A stretch of DNA of 64,000 nt from Platanthera guangdongensis. Its lineage: Eukaryota > Streptophyta > Magnoliopsida > Asparagales > Orchidaceae. Below the pieces are notes generated by a model, which worked only from the letters and a program-made list of their open reading frames with translations, had not been told where the DNA came from and made no database searches. Location of the stretch: assembly GCA_039583875.1 (NCBI GenBank), contig CM077162.1, positions 68,755,259 to 68,819,258 of the forward strand. The letters are read 5' to 3'. Positions 18,543-29,504 of the stretch are shown piece after piece. Numbering within the stretch: the stretch's first letter is position 1; every line of letters starts with the position of its first letter. The translations under genes were made by a program, and so were the position numbers.

Positions 18543-18818
18543 AGTAGAAATCGTATGATATAGTTGGAGAGCGATACTAGTATGCTTAGTGAGCATGGTC
18601 ACGAGTGCGAGGATGAGCAGCCAAATGATTCTCTATGGTATATCCATCCCTCACAGGCAGGCAGTTCGATGCAAGTGAGCTCATACGCTTACATAATCTC
18701 AATACAGTAGAAATCGTTTGATATAGTTGGAGAGGGATACTAGTATGCTTAGTGAGCATGGTCACGTGTGCGAGGATGAGCAGCCAAATGATTCTCTATG
18801 GTATATCCATCCCTCACA
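18543..18818. repeat. 113-bp direct repeat (18543-18655 and 18706-18818)
   Basis: Both copies start AGTAGAAATCGT and end CCATCCCTCACA, with only a few mismatches, and are separated by 50 bp. The motif GTAGAAATCG also occurs at the Copia-3 LTR edge (about 18382), and ACATAATCTCAATAC occurs in the LTR and again just before copy 2. The repeats therefore seem to involve LTR and target sequence. Confidence 0.85.
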
Positions 18819-20039
18819 CCTCATTTAGAGCTAGTGCCCCCTTCGGTTAGAGAGCATGCGCTCGACACTATACCTGCTAATCCACCTAATGAGTTCTCTT
18901 TTATGAGGGGCACTCGCCACCCTCTAGTGTCACATCCTATTTTTGATGTGTGTGGTTTTAACTCAGGTGGTTGTGACATTCACGATGACTTTTCATACAT
19001 ACCTCATGGTGAGCCTCCTGACGTGTCATATTCCTTGAGAGACATTTGACACCCCATAGCTCTGTAGCTCAGGACTGATGCCTCAAGAAGTCCTTTAGAT
19101 ATTTGTCACACACTCGATGAATATTTTTGCTTTCCAACCAAAGAGCTTCCTGATAAGCTATCCAATTTTAGAAACATTCAGCTTGTTCTCAGACTTTTCC
19201 CTAGAGAGCATGTCATGTTTGTTGCGCGTCATTTGCATAATCGTTTATATGAAGCACTCCATCTATTTTTGGAACTTGCATTGGTACTCGTCGCATTTGC
19301 GACGAATTTTATTATATCCCTCCTGATGAACCCCCTGATGAGCCACATATTGACCCACCGCTCATCTGGGATGCTTCTATCATTAGTAAGACAGTTGAAT
19401 TTGTAACTGTACTCAATGATCTGATGATCTTATGTCTTACCACCCATATTTGTAGAGGCAGTCAACACACTATATTGACACATATTATTACTGATGTCTC
19501 TGACACTCATTTGAGTGTTCATCGCGCTCGTGACGAAATTTTCTATGTCCCACCTTTCGAGCCTTCTGATCATGTACCATGTTAGAAATTTCTTGTAGTA
19601 CCCAAAACCCTCTGTTTAAGGCGTTGGTGATGTCAGTTGTTCATTTTTTACGTTTATCGCATGATAATTTACATTTAGTGCATGACTCATCCGTGTTGCA
19701 TGATTCACATATGTTGTATGTTTTGCATTTTTTGCTTGATCCATACGAAAATTGCTAGCAATAATGAATTATATAAAGCACATGTAGATGAACAAAAATG
19801 TGAGCAATATTTTCGAGTAGGTTAGCAAGTCATGATCCGACTTTGCATTGAGAGGCTCCCAAAAGGAGTCCCTACTAAACTGCAACTTAAACGAATGTGT
19901 CTTTATAAAATTATAAAGAAAGTTGGAACAAATATTTGTGAGATCAATTTCTCAGAAGATATGGGTATTTATCCCGTGATTAATGCAAAAGATTTGACAC
20001 ATTACTTGCTTTCTTTTTTCCATTACATAGACTAAGCTA
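18819..20039 (+). pseudogene. Decayed gypsy-type integrase C-terminus and flanking sequence
   Basis: At about 19745-20038 the plus strand encodes ELYKAHVDEQ, ERLPKGVPTKL, LYKIIKKVG and the INFSEDMGIYPVINAKDL block. This matches the post-catalytic part of Ty3/gypsy integrase (the KLxxRxxGPFxIxKKxxxN and GISPIFNVxDL blocks). A stop lies near 19828. Sequence 18819-19650 has an open frame (18798-19049) and repeated RDEFYY/RDEIFY-like segments but no recognised domain. Confidence 0.6.
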
Positions 20040-21012
20040 TGAAGTGACTCGTAATTTATGTTATAATTTTTTGATTTTATTTCATAAAACTTGTAAAAAA
20101 TAATATCAACATTGTTGTACCAAAGGAAGCCTTAACTTCTTGCAAACATGTGATATTTGTTCTTTTTCAAATGACTGCCTCTGGTATTTTTAGTTTCTAC
20201 TCAAGCTCGTCATAACAAATCTAATCTTAAATTTAAACATCGTCAACTCTTGCTAGTTAATACTAATGATTATGGAAGCTCTCAGACCGCTGACTAATTT
20301 AATAACATCACTTTCAGGTGGTCCTAGCCACCACTACTATATTCTCACTTCAGATTTGATCGTCCTCTTATGGAAAGTTGTATCACCAAATCTAAGTTTG
20401 GTTTCATTTCATGGATGTTGGCTTATAAAATCAATGCTCAAATTATCTCATCCGGTCTTAAGATTTGCAACTAGTTTGTAAGAACCAAAAGTACCGTTTC
20501 CAAATTGGCATTTCTTTGACTTTCCTCTAATCCATTTATTTTCCATAAGCTCTTTGTTCCATCTTTTTCAATTTTAAGGTTCTCCTATAGAGCTAGGTGC
20601 ATAATGCCAATTCTCCAATCTTTCGGATTAGAAAACTTTGATGATTTAGAAGTGTTCATGATTCATGGCTTAACATACTCAAGGTAGAATGCTACTAATG
20701 TTGATCTATAATGACTGGCAGACAATTTTGTTCTCTTTTATTTGAAGTTTCAGTATCTTTCTTATGGTCCCCCACTTATTCTGCACTATTCCTTAATCTT
20801 TGTTATCGTAGTAAATTAAATTTCTTTTGCCTTATTTTGTCAATAGATGTAATTCAACCTACCATCTTCTTGTTTTTGTTCTTCATTTTTGTTTTCATTA
20901 GGAGTTTATGCATAGATCCTTGTTGAAGCAAAAATTGTGTGATTAAAACATTTCCTTGCGCTCAGGTACCTGACACTGCAACCCCAGTTTTGACGTGTCT
21001 ATATTTTGGGTG
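20040..21012. other. AT-rich intron sequence, nothing recognised
   Basis: No domain-bearing frame, tRNA or clear repeat was seen. It lies between the gypsy remnant and the left LTR of Copia-4, and may be native glyoxalase II intron or old element DNA. Confidence 0.4.
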
Positions 21013-21124
21013 TGTTAGAGGAGTCAATGATGAATTCTATTGAGTTTATCTCCTTAATATATGGAGGCGGACACAAGGCATAACAAAATAATACATATGA
21101 CATTGTAAAATACATATTGTAACA
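21013..21124 (-). repeat. Copia-4 3' LTR
   Basis: This 112-bp LTR starts TGTTAGAGGAG and ends TTGTAACA on the plus strand. It is adjoined by plus CTCCCTCTCAAG (21125 onward), the complement of the purine tract. Confidence 0.9.
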
Positions 21125-21129
21125 CTCCC

Positions 21130-21715
21130 TCTCAAGTTGGGCGTGAGATGTTGATCATGCCTAACTTGACAACAATTCTTCCAAAGGTAATTCCACTTAG
21201 GCCTTTCATGAGAATATCAGCAAGTTGTCTGTCTGAGGGAACAAAAAGAGTACACACAAGTTCCTTTTCAATATTCTCCTTGATGAAATGATGATCCACC
21301 TCAATATGCTTTGTACGATCATGTTGGACCGGGTTGTGAACGATGCTGATGGCGGCCTTGTTATCACAGTATTACCGGATAGGCTCATCTTTAGAGAGAC
21401 AGGTCACTTAGCAACGATCACCACCATAGACCTTCACAAACACCATGAGACAGCCAGAAACTCTGCTTCAGCACTTAATCTCGCCACGACCTGTTGTTTT
21501 TTACTTCTCCAGGTAACAAGATTTCCACCAACAAGAGAATAATATCTTGAGGTAGATCGCCGATCGTCGACAGAACCGACCCAATCAGCATCGGTGTAGA
21601 ACTCAATTTTTAGGGCCGAATTGGGGGAAAATAATATTCTACTCCCAGGTGAGGACTTGAGATATATGAGGATTCTATTGGCAGCATCAGCATGACGAGT
21701 CTTCAGAGCGTGCAT
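21130..21715 (-). pseudogene. Copia-4 RNase H remnant
   Basis: The frame 21434-21715 holds YTDADWVGSVDDRRSTSRYYSLVGGNLVTWRSKKQ and the SAEAEF block of copia RNase H. The sequence continues to the purine tract but is broken by stops. In the DRRSTSGY-type motif, Gly is replaced by Arg. Confidence 0.8.
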
Positions 21716-21718
21716 AAA

Positions 21719-22340
21719 TTAGCTAATAACGCTCACAACATAAGCTATATCTGGACAGGTTTGAGCCAAGTAGATCAGTCTCCCTACAAGCCTCTGGAAT
21801 TCAGGAATATTTTCAATCTCCTTCTCATCATCACGACTCATTCTGTGGTTTGCTTCAATTGGAATGTCTGCTGGTTGGCAGCCACTCATGTCAGTCTTCT
21901 CAAGAAGATGCAGAGTATACTTCCTCTGAGAGATAAAGATCCCATGCTTGGACCTTGCCACTTCAATACCCAAGAAATATTTGAGAGCACCCAGGTCCTT
22001 GACCTCAAACTCAAAAGCCAACTTTTGTTTTAGAAGTTTGATTCCTTTCACATAATCGTCTGTGATAACGATGTCATCAACATAAACAATGAAAGCTGTA
22101 AGTTTACTGGTCCTATGCTTGATGAACAGAGTATGATCGGTATTGCCCTGGTGATACCAAAAAACAACATAGCTTTGTGAAATCTCCCAAACCAAGCTCT
22201 TGGAGGCTGTTTCAGTCCATATAGGACTTTCTTTAACTTGCAGACGTGCCCCACTGAACTTTTGGGAGTAAGTCCTGGTGGGAGAGACATAAACTTTCTC
22301 ATCCATATTTTCATGGAGGAAAACATTTTTTACATCAAGT
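21719..22340 (-). pseudogene. Copia-4 reverse transcriptase remnant
   Basis: The main frame contains IVYVDDIVITDD, LKYFLGIEVARSKHGIFISQRKYTLHLLE and the LVGRLIYLAQTCPDIAYVVSVIS block. A second frame at 22048-22326 contains VLYGLKQPPRAWFGRFHKAM. The shift between them near 22150-22200 is a frameshift. The N-terminal RT around 22330-22500 has further stops. Confidence 0.85.
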
Positions 22341-22484
22341 TGTCAAAGGTCTCACCATTTACAAGCAGCACAAGATAGAATGACTCTGATGGTGTTCATC
22401 TTTTCTACAGGAGCAAACGTTTCCTGATAGTCAATTCCAAGAGTTTGGGTGTACTCTCTTGCTACCAACCTTGCTTTGCAACTT

Positions 22485-23291
22485 TTAACCACACCCTGAG
22501 AATTTTGTTTGACTGTGAACACTCATTTGCACCCACCGGTTTCTTCCCAGGGGAAGAGGCACTAAATCCCATGTGTTGTTCTTTTCAAGCGCATCCATTT
22601 CTTCAAACATCGCTTCTCTCCACACAGGAATCTCCAGGGCACTCTGCCAGGATGGTGATATGGATATGGACGTAAGGTAAGACACAAAGGTCTTATTGGA
22701 TGTGGAGAAAGAGTCATAAGAAACATAATTAGAGAGAGGATGTTGAGTGCAAGACCGAATACCTTTGCGGAGAGCAATTGGAAGCTCAGAAGGCCCCGAG
22801 TCTGGGTCCAATGATTGTTCTGGTAGTAGGTCCAGTGTGTTGTTAGGCCTCTTTCTCCGCCAAGTGTACACCTGCAAAGTAGGAGCAGTAGGAGGAATAG
22901 TAGTATGGACAGGAATATCACTCACTTCCGACGGTATAAACTCCCCCCGAAGTGAGGGATTTGAAGGAGGAAAAGACAGCGGTACAGACGGTGAGGGCAC
23001 AAACGAAGAGGACAAAGAAGGTGAGTCGCCTGTAGCTAGATAATAGGCCTCAGATTCACAAAACGTGACATCCATGGTAACGAAGATCCTCTCAGTAGGA
23101 GGATGAAAACATTTGTACCTCTTTTGAGTAGGAGAGTAGCCAATAAACACACCGTAGGGCATGAGGATCAAATTTGGTGGGAGGAGGGTGATGGATAAGA
23201 ACAAAACAGACACAAACAAACACCTTTGGAGGGAGTTGAGAAGAAGGAACGTGTAAAGTCCCAAGTGGAGTGGCATTCCCAAGAACAACAT
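22485..23291 (-). pseudogene. Copia-4 integrase C-terminus and linker to RT
   Basis: This 268-codon frame holds GVFIGYSPTQKRYKCFHPPTERIFVTMDVTFCESEAYY, a serine/proline-rich linker, and the WREAMFEEMDALEKNNTWDLVPLP block before RT. Typical copia VFGCxCFVH sequence just upstream is offset at 23092-23349. Confidence 0.85.
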
Positions 23292-24203
23292 CGCCCCAGT
23301 AATACTTGGGAAGACACATTGTTGCTAAGAGACAACGAGTCACTTCCAAAAGGTGATGATTTTTACGCTCTGCAACCCCATTTTGAGCAAGAGAATAAAC
23401 ACAAGTGGTTTGGTGTATAATGTCATGCTCAGTCAGAAACTCAGTAAAGTGGGAATCCAGATATTCACACCATTATCAATGCGGAGGATCTTAATTTTAA
23501 CATTGAACTGGGTGGATATCATGTTATAAAACGTTTTGAAGGTGGAGAAAACCTCACTTTTCTTTCGTAGTAAATATAACCAGGTAGTGCGAGAAAAACG
23601 ATCAATAAAAGTTACAAACCAAGCACAGGCAGAAATAGAAGGGACGAGATAAGGTCCCCAAACATCAGAGTGAATCACATTAAAAGGAACTGAACTTGGT
23701 AATGAAACATGATTAAAGGTAGTGCGACAATGTTTGTTAATAGCACATACATCACAAATAAAAGAAGTAAAAGCAGCAACAGACATAGCAGGTAACAAAA
23801 ACCTTATAACAGGGATAGATGAGTGTCCTAAACGACAATGCCAGGAATAGAGGTCGGGCGTGCTGGAGTGAAGGGCCAGAGAAGGTGCCACCAGGCTGAA
23901 GTCGAGCACGTATAAACCATTGACCAGGCTACCGGAACCAATCACCATCCCCGTCTTCAGCTCCTGAAATACACAGGAGGAAGGGTGAAAGGTTACTGAG
24001 CAATTCATGGAATTAGTCAAATGACTAATAGATAACAAATTACGTGTGAAATTTTGAACATGCAAAACTGACGATAAGGTGAGAGAGGAACAAGAGATGA
24101 AGCCCTTCCCAGCAATAGAGAAAAGAGAACCATCAACAATGCTCACCTTATCACAACTAGAGAGAGGAGTATAGGAGATAAAACCTGAGGCAGAGCCAGT
24201 CAT
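23292..24203 (-). pseudogene. Copia-4 integrase core and protease C-terminal part
   Basis: The frame 23433-24203 begins MTGSASGF, directly after the protease active site (around 24205-24230, where a stop intervenes). It continues through WHCRLGHSS, CDVCAINKH and IHSDVWGPYLVPS to FIDRFSRTTWLYLLRKKSEVF and RIDNG. It ends near the second catalytic Asp by frameshift; the NGVAERKNHHLLEVTRC region follows in another frame. Confidence 0.82.
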
Positions 24204-24230
24204 ATGATCGGTGGCTCCAGAGTCAATGAT

Positions 24231-25460
24231 TCAATGAGCGGAAGAGTGAGAAGCAGCAGAGTGAGCACCTGGGGTCCTTGTGTGGGTATATGAAGACAAC
24301 GCAAAAGACTCCGTAAAAAGACCATGCATCATGCGGCGAAGAGCAAGGACTTCATCAGCAGAGAAAGCACCAGGGAGGACAGAAGAATCAACATTCGGTA
24401 AAGCAGGAGAAGTATCTGCGGCAGCCTCAGTGAGATGGGCCGAACGGTGAGGTGTGCGACCAGTGGGGCGACCGAAGCCACGACCACCACGAGGAGCACC
24501 ACCTCTCGGTGGAGGAAAACCATGGAGACAAAAGCAGGTGTCTCTGGTATGACGAGTCTTCCCACAATAATCACAGAGGAGGTGGTTTTTATCAGTACCC
24601 TTCAGCTTAGAATCACGGGCATGACGAGCCCCCAGTAAGGAAGGTGTACCAGCAACTAGAGCAGAACTCTCAGGAGCAGGGTCGGGAAGAAGGGACTGAC
24701 GACGATCAAACTCCTGTTGGACAATGCTATAAACCTCTGTAAGGGACGGTAACGACACACGCCTCAAAATATGAACACTAATCTGATCCAAGTCTCGATG
24801 AAGACCATGAAGAAACTCAAAGGTCCAGTTGCGATCCTCCCGAGCACGGAACCATAGCCTCATCAACATGGCTAACAAAGGTGAAGGAATCAAAATGATC
24901 GTATTCCTGATACAACGAACTCCAAATAGTAAGCAGACGGGGGGCGATCGCCCTGGCGGAGGAAGGATATCTTTTGTCTCAACTGGAAGATCTGGGCAGT
25001 GTTTCCCTTGCGAGAATAAGTAGTCTCTGCACGCCGCCAAATATCAACAGTTGTGTCCATAAATAAGTAGTGGCGAGCGATGGACTCATGCATGGAATTC
25101 GTTAGCCAAGAAATGACTAAGAAATTTTCGAAATCCCATTGAGGCCAATCAGGGGCAGTCTTCTCTGGTTCCATAGTTTGCCCAGTGACATATCCAAAGA
25201 GGCAACAACTCTTAAGTTCAAGAGTGATAGAGCGTGACCAAGACAGATAATTTGAATCATCTAATCAGATAGTGGTAATCTGTGGAGTATTGTGATCATG
25301 ACTCCCACACAGATGACTTGCAGGAGGAGGAACCAGTGAGAGAAGCGGTGTTGAGGTAGAATCGCTAGGCGCTGACAAAGTGGCTGCAGAATAGAAATCT
25401 GGAGATCCCACGCCACATAAGGCCACAAGGGGCAACCAATTCCACCAAGCAACAATCACA
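24231..25460 (-). pseudogene. Copia-4 Gag (UBN2 type with zinc knuckle)
   Basis: The N-terminal frame near 25265-25459 ends at a TGA just before the LDDSNYLSWSRS block. The 24890-25174 frame (WICH-type start then MEPEKTAPDWPQWD, ATTYSRKG) carries the UBN2 region. The frame 24231-25040 carries the central part, the zinc knuckle CDYCGKTRHTRDTC and a Gly/Arg-rich stretch. Two frame breaks divide it. The zinc knuckle has Arg where Gly precedes His in the usual GH pair. Confidence 0.82.
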
Positions 25461-25811
25461 TTAGGAGATAGGAGGAATAAAAATCAACTCCATCCGATAA
25501 CAGGGCAACAAACCCTAGGAGACGCCGCCGGAAGGAAGACTGACCTCACCACATATCTGGCGTCGGAAGAGGAAGGGCTACAAACCCTAGGAAACTCGAC
25601 TAAGGCTGAGAAGGAAGCGTTGGAACCGACTGTGTAAGAGGCACTGGAAGAGCGGGAGGTCGGTCGCGGGCGAGACGCGGCATTCGCGGTCTGTCGCAGG
25701 CGAGACATGGAAGGGCGGCGAGATCGGATGCGGGAGAGCAGCGAGAGCGCGAGCGGCCGAACGGATCAGAGGAGAGACAGAGCGGCTAGGTCATGCGTGA
25801 CCCTGATATCA

Positions 25812-25925
25812 TGTTAGAGGAATCAATGATGAATTCTATTTAGTTTGTCCCCTCTATATCTGGAGGCGTACACAAGGCATAACAAAATAATACATATGAC
25901 ATATTGTAAAATATATATTGTAACT
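25812..25925 (-). repeat. Copia-4 5' LTR
   Basis: This 114-bp LTR matches 21013-21124. Its last base is T where CA is expected, which is taken as a point mutation. The same purine-rich segment ending CACAAGGCATAAC occurs in both LTRs. Confidence 0.88.
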
Positions 25926-25966
25926 TGGTGTTATATAGTTATATGTGATTGTTCTATACTTTTCAG

Positions 25967-26170
25967 GTGCCATGCCTTAGAGATAATTATGCATATCTGT
26001 TGCATGATATGGACACTGGTACAATTGGTGTCATTGATCCTTCCGAAGCTGTTCCTGTCATAGATGTCTTAACACAAAGAAATCAGAACTTAACATACAT
26101 TCTGAATACCCATCATCATTATGATCACACTGCTGGGAATATGGAGTTAAAAGAAAGGTATGGTGCAAAG
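25967..26170 (+). CDS. GLX2: Glyoxalase II catalytic exon with the metal-binding motif
   Basis: This 68-codon exon is phase 0 at both ends (TTTTCAG ending at 25966; GTATGT donor at 26171). It begins [14 protein letters not shown], contains [11 protein letters not shown], and carries [11 protein letters not shown], the metallo-beta-lactamase-fold motif whose His and Asp residues bind the Fe/Zn pair in glyoxalase II. It ends KERYGAK, which in plant GLX2 proteins is followed by VIGS. There is no stop or frameshift, so purifying selection seems recent or ongoing. The next exon was not found anywhere to the window end, so the gene either continues after very large introns or is broken. A hydroxyacylglutathione hydrolase is the only family fitting this start. 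Confidence 0.93.
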
Positions 26171-26479
26171 GTATGTCACAGGTATCTTTTTAAAGGTATA
26201 TGCTGAAATTTATTTATCTATTTTCTTGCATCTTTGAAATTGTTCTAGTTTTGCCTGTTCTCAAATTACATCTCCCTTTGAAAATAGATCCTTGATGACT
26301 CTATTTAGTTTTTTCACAAGCTTATCATCTATAAATAGGAGAGTCATCTTGGTTTAATAAAGTATCAATTGCTTGAATTAACAGAAGTAACTTGCAGTTT
26401 AGAACTGCTTAAATATAGTCATTGCTTGTACAAGAGAAAAGATACTAGCTAATGCTTGAAGCTGTGGATTCTTTGTTAT
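26171..26479 (+). other. Start of the next glyoxalase II intron
   Basis: AT-rich sequence after a GTATGT donor. No coding similarity is seen before the Copia-5 LTR at about 26480. Confidence 0.6.
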
Positions 26480-26683
26480 TGTAGAAAAAGTAGAATATGG
26501 AGCTCAAAATTTTTATTACTTATATTAACTTAAAAATACAGGTATTTGCATACATATGTATAGGACGGTGGAGTGATATCGTAACTCCAAACCAAGATAT
26601 GTGACTAATCTATACATGGGAAAAATCACGTAATGGGTCAAGAATGTGGGCCTTGACATGGGCTTTTTCCTAGTTCTTCTACA
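26480..26683 (-). repeat. Copia-5 3' LTR
   Basis: On the plus strand it begins TGTAGAAAAAG and ends GTTCTTCTACA. It contains the GGGCTTTTTC block shared with the Copia-2 LTR. The left boundary is inferred from related LTRs. Confidence 0.6.
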
Positions 26684-26751
26684 CTTCCCTGCAAGCTAAA
26701 GCATATAGATTGTAGTCGCCAAGCTTGGAAACGAATTGTCGGTATAGGGGA

Positions 26752-27713
26752 TGATGGCGCCGACGGCTCCGACCCACCAATGTTTGAAGATCTTCGCCGC
26801 CCCCACCGCCAACATATCAAAGACTCTATTGACGATGGTCGCCGCAATTATCGCCGCTACAACCTCCGCTCGCGGCCCCATGCATCTACTTGACGTTACG
26901 ATGCGTTTCGACACATTTAATGTCATGTTTAAATTTTATTAATGCAGTTTTGTTTGTCTAAATCTGCATTTCCTGCTTTAGCTCCAAACATTTATATGTT
27001 TTGTTTAATTTCAATGGCCTGGATGAAGCCACGTGATTGTATGGTTGAGATCATGTAATAGGACTTATATATATAGGTTTATTTTTCTAATGCAAGAAAG
27101 ATTTTGGACAACCCTAAAAAAAACTGTTGCTGCTCCTCTTGGCCGAACCGAGCCCGATGCCCCCTTCCCCGATCTCGCCGATCACGGCCCTAGTGGCGGA
27201 CGACCGCTCCTCCGCCGGGAAGCTTCTCCGGTGCGACTCCGTAGGAGTTTTGGTATGTGTATCTTCCTCTCGGCGTGACTCCGGTGAAACCGTGGTAGAG
27301 AGATTCTCCACAACTTGTATCAAGTTCTTTGTGGGTAACGATTTCTTCCTCCTCTCCTTGTGTGTTCTTTTCATTTCGGATTTTTGGTGGATGAGGCCGG
27401 GCGTTACCTCCGAAATCCTTGTGAGCTCTTGGGTTTTAATTTCAAAGCTTTAGTTGTGTTTTCTTGAGATTTTGATGATCTAAAGGATTGGGTAATCCTA
27501 TGCGATTTCTTGTTTTTGGGAATTAATTCTGACCTCTTTCTGAATCGCTGTTTTGGTTGGAATTTTCTCTCTTGTGTAGCTTGTGCATGTGTTGCGAACA
27601 AAGTTAATATATTGCGTGGCTAAAACCTCTTTTGCGTAACGTTGATCGGAAAGGAGTTGAGTGAACCGTCGCCTACAAGCATCACGGTCGCGTCGGCACA
27701 TAGGCCTACATCA
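26752..27713 (+). repeat. Chromovirus 5' LTR (962 bp)
   Basis: It begins TGATGGCGCCGACGG and ends CCTACATCA. It contains a TATA-like TTATATATATAGG near 27065 and a copy of the polyprotein C-terminal codons (26752-26892). It is about 155 bp longer than the 3' LTR because of a deletion in the latter. Confidence 0.93.
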
Positions 27714-27716
27714 ATT

Positions 27717-27729
27717 TTGGTATGAGAGG
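27717..27729 (+). promoter_or_regulatory. Chromovirus primer-binding site
   Basis: TTGGTATGAGAGG starts 3 bp after the 5' LTR. It matches the initiator-Met tRNA complement TTGGTATCAGAGC at all but two of thirteen positions. Confidence 0.75.
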
Positions 27730-27849
27730 CAGGTTGACCAATTTCTTAACTTGGCCCCGGTCCGCACTATCTCACGGTAGGTCTCACTTGTGCACCAAAA
27801 TTTTATTTTCCTACAAATTTTTTTTTTATTTTCTCACCCATCGTATGCC

Positions 27850-28970
27850 CACTAGATCCGGTCACGAGTAGCACACAAACTCTGGACACGAGTATCACAC
27901 ATCCTCGTCGAGTATGGCCGAGGAACGACACCCAAATCACCACGCTAGTTGATGAACTTCGCCATGAGAGGAATCAACAACTGGGGGAACTGCGGGGAAT
28001 GATGGCCCAACTTTTGGCCAACCGAACCCCCTCACCGCCTAGAGGTCATAGGCCACCCAACCGTCACCTCCAGCACGAGGACGACGACCACGGTGATTTG
28101 TCTCCACGTGCCCGTCCACAACATCGTCGCCTTGAGCGAGACGTCGACCTTACCCGCACCATTAAAATAAATGCCCCCACCTACGACGGTTTAGGCGAGC
28201 CGCAAATTTTTCTGAATTGGATTATGAACATTGAGTGCTATTTTGAATGGCATCGCCTTATGGACCCACAAAAAGTTCAAGTGGCTAAGATGAATTTAAC
28301 GGTACGAGCCAAAATATTTTGGTTAAATGAGGAGCAACGTTTCAGAGCTGAGAATGGTGTTCCCCCTGTCGATTGGCATGTCATGAAAAATCTCAAGGAT
28401 CAATACGTTCTCGCCTATCATCGCACCCAAATGTTCGATGAGTTAGCCACCCTTCGGCAAGGCGATAGGTCCATAGCCGACTATATGAGTGATCTTAAGG
28501 ATAAGGTGGTCCGATGTGAGATCCAAGAGATGCCGGATGTTACACTATCTAGGTTCCGTAAGGGCCTTAGCTACGATATCCAAAAGAAACTCTTACGCTA
28601 CGGTCACACCGATCTAAACACCACCTTCAACGCTGCTCTAGATATTGAAAAGCACTTAGCCGCCAAGTCCAAACCTAAACACAATTCCTATAAAGGTATG
28701 GACACGTTTAACTCTTCTGTCTCTACTTCTAAGGACAAAAGCAAATTTAAGACCAAATATTCCTCTAACATCATTATTACGGCTAGGGACGCTAATAATC
28801 CTCTAGGGGAGCGCATTCCCGTAGGCAAGATTAATAAGACTAATGCCACTTGTTATGCTTGCGGGGTAGCCGACCATTACGCCGTTGAATGCCCAACAAA
28901 GACAAAGACCTTGGCCATAATAGAGCCTACTAGCGAAACCCCCGAGTTTATCTACGAGGCTACGGATTAA
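27850..28970 (+). pseudogene. Chromovirus Gag
   Basis: The frame is open from about 27850 to 28970. Its first Met inside a long uninterrupted stretch is at 27999, but an upstream ATG near 27845 lies in another frame, so an indel near the start is likely. It has an arginine/proline-rich N-terminus, a capsid-like core (INAPTYDGLGEPQIFLNWIM, DQYVLAYHRTQMFDELATLRQGDRSIADYMSDLKD) and one zinc knuckle CYACGVADHYAVEC. Gag builds the particle that packages element RNA. It is separated from protease by a TAA at 28968. Confidence 0.85.
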
Positions 28971-28997
28971 TCAGAACCGGATGGATTTCCTAGTGAC

Positions 28998-29470
28998 ATG
29001 GAAGATGACCTCAACCTTATGGTAATGCGTTGTATTTTAACAAACCCGCGTGCGACGGATGATTGGAACCGCACCAACATCTTCTCGTTGATTTTTAAGA
29101 GTGGTGAGAAGCTGTGTATGTTGATTATTGATAGTGGAAGTTGCATGAATGTTATTTCGGAGAGTGCTGTCACGCGTATGAAGCTCACTGCAGAGCCCCA
29201 CCCCCACTCCTACCAAGTAGCATGGGTCAACAAAACGTCCCTTCCCGTTACACGTAGATGTCTTGTACCCCTTACCATCAAGTCGTATTCGGAAAATATT
29301 TGGTGTGATGTAATCCCCATGGAGGCTTGCCATGTTTTGCTTGGACGACCTTGACTTTTTGATCATGACGTGACACATTTTGGGAAAGCTAACACGTATG
29401 AATTTAAATTTCACGGCAAGAAAGTGGTTCTCAAACCCACCCTCCTAAGGACCACTCCACCCCTCTAAGA
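28998..29470 (+). pseudogene. Chromovirus aspartic protease
   Basis: The frame 28998-29354 contains LIIDSGSCMNVISESAVTRM, the retropepsin active site (DSG), and ends with EACHVLLGRP, which precedes the linker to RT. A stop immediately follows at 29352. Read-through continues to a KPTLLRTTPPL-like linker. Confidence 0.85.
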
Positions 29471-29504
29471 TACCACCCTTCCAGTAGAAAAGATAACGCT
29501 AAGT

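Larger units (their letters stand above)
21013..25925 (-). mobile_element. Copia-4, full-length copia retrotransposon with decayed ORFs
   Basis: LTRs of 112 and 114 bp (21013-21124 and 25812-25925) are flanked by a 5-bp target duplication with one mismatch (GGGTG 21008-21012, TGGTG 25926-25930). A primer site (plus CCCTGATATCA, 25801-25811) abuts the 5' LTR. Gag, protease, integrase, RT and RNase H are in copia order but carry several stops and frameshifts. The element ends only 41 bp before the splice acceptor of the glyoxalase II exon. Confidence 0.9.
10219..25966 (+). other. Glyoxalase II intron of about 15.7 kb, filled with retrotransposons
   Basis: The donor GTATGT at 10219 and acceptor TTTTCAG ending at 25966 join two phase-0 exons whose encoded proteins are contiguous in the family. 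Native-looking AT-rich intron remains at about 10219-10747 and perhaps 20040-21012 and 25931-25966. The rest is Copia-2, Copia-3, a decayed gypsy piece and Copia-4, all copia elements lying antisense to the gene. Confidence 0.8.

Noticed and set aside
26638..26926. A gene homologous to the 32427-32745 frames on the minus strand
   Set aside because: These are the same LTR sequence at both ends of the chromovirus read antisense to its pol C-terminus.
27114..27374. Minus-strand 86-codon ORF repeated at 32933-33193
   Set aside because: It is an LTR duplicate in the chromovirus, not two related genes.
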